Both the position numbers and the translations under genes were made by a program. The notes below the pieces were generated by a model. That model was not told the origin of the DNA, searched no databases, and worked only from the letters and a program-made list of their open reading frames with translations. Positions 61,262 to 64,000 of a stretch of DNA of 64,000 nucleotides are shown one piece after another (position 1 is the first letter of the stretch; every line of letters begins with the position of its first letter). The stretch comes from PALSA-129 sp050014595 (GTDB taxonomy: Bacteria > Acidobacteriota > Terriglobia > Bryobacterales > Bryobacteraceae). The stretch covers positions 62,001 through 126,000 of the forward strand of contig JBEKDA010000017.1 in assembly GCA_050014595.1 (NCBI GenBank). Direction: 5' to 3'.

Positions 61262-61771
61262 CTAGCGGAAGTCGATGCCGGCAATCACCATCTGCGGCAT
61301 CATCTGGTTCCAACTGTCGGGGACGCTGTCGAAGGCCAGCCGGAACGGCTTGGCCTCGCGCGGCGCCACTCCGCCCATCTTCCTGGTGACTACCGGAACG
61401 CGTTCCCGCAGTATCACCTGGCCATACGGATCGTAGAAAATGCAATTGATCTCGACCGTGTTGAGCACGCGGTCGCCCGCGTTCAGGAGGTTGCCCGTAA
61501 TCTCCACCACCGATTGCTTCAGGTAGCTTTCGTGGGCCTGCATCACGGGGGATTCGGCGGTCTGCCCGTCGGCCGCCACGAACTTGAGAAACTTGACGTA
61601 TTCTCTGGCCGGTCCGGTGAGCGGGGGTGGTCCGGGCGGCTGCTGCCGGGATGCGCGATCCAGATACCAGAAGCCCGCCAGCCCCACCAAGGCCACTAAG
61701 ACGATGACCAGCATCATCGGCGGTATGGCCAGCGGCTTCTTCCCTTGAGTGGCTGCTTTATTTTCCGCCAA
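61262..61771 (-). CDS. membrane-anchored DUF2393/FxLYD-like protein
   Basis: A 169-residue protein with one N-terminal membrane helix (PPMMLVIVLVALVGLAGFWYL) and a periplasmic immunoglobulin-like domain (VVEITGNLLNAGDRVLNTVE, CIFYDPYGQVILRERVPVV, PFRLAFDSVPDSWNQMMPQM). Function of the family unknown. The gene overlaps pmbA by 14 bases and so is co-expressed with the TldD/E protease. Confidence 0.72.
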   Translation of the reverse strand: MAENKAATQGKKPLAIPPMMLVIVLVALVGLAGFWYLDRASRQQPPGPPPLTGPAREYVKFLKFVAADGQTAESPVMQAHESYLKQSVVEITGNLLNAGDRVLNTVEINCIFYDPYGQVILRERVPVVTRKMGGVAPREAKPFRLAFDSVPDSWNQMMPQMVIAGIDFR

Positions 61772-63110
61772 CGGTCATTTCTCCCATCTTGATTGTAGGC
61801 GCGGCGACGGAGCCGCGAAACTCCAGGTCGGAGCCAATCGCTTCGATGCCCCGCAGCATGTCCCTCAGGTTGCCGGCAATCGTGACTTCCGAAACGGCGT
61901 AGGCCAGTTCGCCGCGGTGGATCCACAGGCCGGCCGCGCCCCGCGAATAGTCGCCGGTGACGATGTTGACGCCGAAACCGATCAGCTCGGTCACGTAAAA
62001 CCCGTTGGCAATTCCCGCGATCATCTGCTCCGGGGTTTGGACGCCTTTTTCCGCGAAAAAGTTGCCGTGCCCGATGCCGGCGTTTCCGGCCAGGCCGCGC
62101 GAGGCGTTGCCCGTGGTCTTCATCCCCAGCTTGCGCGCGGCGTAAGTGTTCAGCAGGTAACTCTTGAGCACGCCGCGCTCGATCACCATGGTGCGGCGCG
62201 AGGGCACGCCTTCATCGTCAAAGGGCGAGCTGCCAAACAGCCCCGGAATGGTGGCGTCGTCCACGATGGTCAGGTTTTCGCTTGCCACCTTCTCCCCCAG
62301 TTTCCCCGCGAGGAACGATTCATGCCGGTAGATCGCCATGCCGTGGACCGCGTCGCAGATGTGGTCGAGCAGGCTGCGGGCGGCGCGCGGTTCAAACACC
62401 ACGGGCACCTTCTGGGTCTCCACCTTGCGCGCGTTGAGCCGCCGCAGAGCGCGCGCGGCGGCTATGCGGCCCACTTCTTCGGGCGCCTCGAGCGCACCGA
62501 AGCGGCGCGAGCTGGTGTCCCAGGAATCGCGCTCCATGCTCTCGCCGTCGCGGGCCACCGGGGCCGTCGCGATGGAACAATAGCTGCCGTGGTACTCGCC
62601 CGCGAAGCCGCGCGAGTTGGCGAAAATGTGGCGGCTGAGGTAGGAGTCGAAAGAAGCCCCTTCGGAATTGGTGATGCGCGGGTCGGAGGAAAGCGCGGCC
62701 TCTTCGGCGCGCCGGGCCAACTCCACTTTGCGGGACGTCTCGAGACCCGCTACGTCCTCGGAATACAGTTCCAGATCGCCCGCGTGGCTGCCCAGTTCTT
62801 CCGCCTCCGGCAAACCGGCGTGCGGGTCTTCGGTGGTGACGGCGGCTAGTTCGATGGCCGAGCGGACCAGCAATTCGACGCCTCCGGGCGTTAGATCCGA
62901 CGTGTAAGACGACCCGGTTTTCTTTCCGATCAGGATGCGCAGTCCGGCGGCCGACGAGCCGGCTTCCTTCAGGTTCTCGAGCTCGCGCATGCGCACGTTG
63001 GCCGTGAACTCTTCGCCCTCGCCGATCGTGCATTCGGCGTCGGACGCGCCGGCGGCTTGAGCGCGCTTGACGACATCGCGCGCGAGATCCAGCAGGTGAT
63101 TGCCGGTCAA
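61758..63110 (-). CDS. pmbA: metalloprotease subunit TldE/PmbA
   Basis: A 450-residue protein of the TldE family, which with TldD forms a heterodimeric zinc protease. Features are DAECTIGEGEEFTANVRMRE at the N-terminus, GLRILIGKKTGSSYTSDLTP, LDHICDAVHGMAIYRHESFL and the C-terminal TGDYSRGAAGLWIHRGELAY and PTIKMGEMTVGG. The HExxxH zinc motif of TldD is absent, as expected for TldE. Partner TldD is at 63300-64000. Confidence 0.95.
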   Translation of the reverse strand: MTGNHLLDLARDVVKRAQAAGASDAECTIGEGEEFTANVRMRELENLKEAGSSAAGLRILIGKKTGSSYTSDLTPGGVELLVRSAIELAAVTTEDPHAGLPEAEELGSHAGDLELYSEDVAGLETSRKVELARRAEEAALSSDPRITNSEGASFDSYLSRHIFANSRGFAGEYHGSYCSIATAPVARDGESMERDSWDTSSRRFGALEAPEEVGRIAAARALRRLNARKVETQKVPVVFEPRAARSLLDHICDAVHGMAIYRHESFLAGKLGEKVASENLTIVDDATIPGLFGSSPFDDEGVPSRRTMVIERGVLKSYLLNTYAARKLGMKTTGNASRGLAGNAGIGHGNFFAEKGVQTPEQMIAGIANGFYVTELIGFGVNIVTGDYSRGAAGLWIHRGELAYAVSEVTIAGNLRDMLRGIEAIGSDLEFRGSVAAPTIKMGEMTVGGK

Positions 63111-63181
63111 GCAGCGCCTCCGGCGGTGATACTCATGTTTTCAGGCTACCATTACAGCCGCTCATTGAAGGACAATGAAAA

Positions 63182-63295
63182 ATGATGCATGCGTACGAAT
63201 ACTTGAAGCCGGAACTCGTCCGGCAAATGGCGGAGAAAGACGTTCCGGAACTGCTGGCTCACTGCCTCCGTCTGCTCGGCGAGCCTCCGGGCTGA
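63182..63295 (+). CDS. possible 37-residue small protein
   Basis: ATG at 63182 (second ATG 63185) opens MMHAYEYLKPELVRQMAEKD followed by VPELLAHCLRLLGEPPG and a TGA at 63293. Codon usage is normal and AAGGAC lies 8 to 12 bases upstream. The peptide would form an amphipathic helix. It lies between tldD and pmbA on the opposite strand. Evidence is only composition and start context. Confidence 0.4.
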   Translation: MMHAYEYLKPELVRQMAEKDVPELLAHCLRLLGEPPG

Positions 63296-63299
63296 GCGC

Positions 63300-64000
63300 T
63301 CACGCCGTCCCTCCCACGGTCATTTTGTCAATCTTGATCGTGGGGATGCCGACGCCCACCGGCACGCTTTGGCCTTCCTTGCCGCAGACGCCGATGCCTT
63401 CGTCCAGGCGCAGATCGTTACCCACCATGCTGACGTACTTGAGAGCCTCGGGTCCGTTGCCGATCAGCGTGGCGTTGCGCACGGGCCGCGTCAGCTTGCC
63501 GTCTTCGATCAGGTAGCTTTCCGAAGCCGAAAAGACGAAGTTGCCGCTGGTGATATCCACCTGGCCGCCGCCGAAATTGGCGCAATACAGACCGCGCGGC
63601 ACGGAGCGGATGATGTCTTCGGGCTGGCTCTCACCTGCGAGCATAAAGGTGTTGGTCATGCGCGGCATGGGGATGTGGGCGTAGCTTTCGCGCCGCCCGC
63701 TGCCGGTCGATTCGGTCCGCAGCAAAGTGCTCGAGAGCTTGTCTTGCAGGTAGCCGCGCAGCACTCCGTTTTCGATCAGCACATTGCGCTGCGTCGGATG
63801 GCCTTCGTCGTCGACGTTCAAAGAGCCCCGGCGGCTGGTCATGGTGCCGTCGTCGATCACCGTGCAGAGTTCGCTGGCCACTTTTTGCCCGATCCGTCCG
63901 CTGAAAGCCGAGACGCCCTTGCGGTTGAAATCGGCCTCCAGGCCATGGCCCACCGCCTCGTGCAGCAGAATGCCGGGCCAGCCGGGACCGAGCACCACCG
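63300..64000 (-). CDS. tldD: metalloprotease TldD, C-terminal part (5' end outside window)
   Basis: The visible 233 codons run from the right window edge to the stop at 63300. The zinc motif HEAVGHGLEADFN (HExxxH) is present, followed by DDGTMTSRRGSLNVDDEG, ENGVLRGYLQDKLSS, the family phrase RRESYAHIPMPRMTNTF and the terminal IPTIKIDKMTVGG. With PmbA it forms the TldD/E protease that degrades unfolded peptides and matures some modified peptides. The two genes lie 189 bases apart in the same direction. Confidence 0.95.
   Translation of the reverse strand, partial: VVLGPGWPGILLHEAVGHGLEADFNRKGVSAFSGRIGQKVASELCTVIDDGTMTSRRGSLNVDDEGHPTQRNVLIENGVLRGYLQDKLSSTLLRTESTGSGRRESYAHIPMPRMTNTFMLAGESQPEDIIRSVPRGLYCANFGGGQVDITSGNFVFSASESYLIEDGKLTRPVRNATLIGNGPEALKYVSMVGNDLRLDEGIGVCGKEGQSVPVGVGIPTIKIDKMTVGGTA

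Overview
The window looks like a chromosomal segment of an acidobacterium of the Solibacter/Bryobacter type. DNA is GC-rich. The clearest lineage clue is a secreted protein (42667-45351) whose C-terminal part matches the TIGR03437 'Solibacter' domain as I remember it. Other clues are the many small secreted proteins of unknown function, the intergenic copies of a 'CTCCGCGTCTCCGCGG' repeat, and tandem GC-rich hairpins. No rRNA, tRNA, CRISPR array or intact insertion sequence was found. The assignment is inference from sequence features, not from a database search.

Layout from left to right. 1-7464: end of a TPR protein, a small di-haem cytochrome, lspA-lgt (lipoprotein maturation), a coupled signalling set (small protein, double-receiver regulator with an Hpt-like domain, PilZ-DnaJ fusion) and a DUF6526-like membrane protein. 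7841-14280: a redox and signalling cluster. It has a sigma-54 type promoter, a membrane-anchored glycine-cleavage-H-like protein, a terminator, a four-cluster ferredoxin with an NrfD/HybB-type membrane partner, a histidine kinase with c-type haem motifs in its periplasmic sensor, an NtrC-type activator, and an archaemetzincin. 14281-17136: repeat-rich stretch with a secreted propeller-like protein and a broken zeta-toxin module. 17170-21947: acyl-CoA ligase overlapping a solitary hypF, then a small conserved protein and a pseudokinase-like protein.

21995-28861 is a carbohydrate-acid operon: a Tat-exported glycoside-hydrolase-like protein, an ACS-type MFS transporter, a rhamnonate-dehydratase-like enolase-superfamily enzyme, an AraD1/GguC-type FAH protein and a beta-hydroxyacid dehydrogenase. 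29054-32922 is an AT-richer accessory island. A 19-residue-repeat protein is followed by a six-gene minus-strand operon holding three diverged copies of one unrecognised family, a J-domain-less DnaJ-type zinc-finger protein and two small proteins. This is my best candidate for an undescribed system. 33202-38418 is a compact hydroxyproline catabolic operon: DapA-family deaminase/aldolase, GntR regulator, 4-hydroxyproline epimerase, and an FAD / 2Fe-2S / FAD three-part dehydrogenase.

38469-49234: an Nramp transporter fused to a universal stress domain under a palindromic operator, a VapBC pair, a matrixin-like protease with its partner, an alpha/beta hydrolase, a frameshifted chimera of an EF-hand protein and a DsbA-like protein, and an AraC regulator. 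49398-53126: a minus-strand ferredoxin-STAS-CoA-disulfide-reductase set and an APC permease. 53337-64000: a methyltransferase, membrane and DinB proteins, then a tightly overlapping housekeeping operon on the minus strand (SpoIIE phosphatase, NnrD/E repair enzyme, tsaE, enoyl-reductase-like SDR), and finally pmbA and tldD, the latter cut by the window edge.
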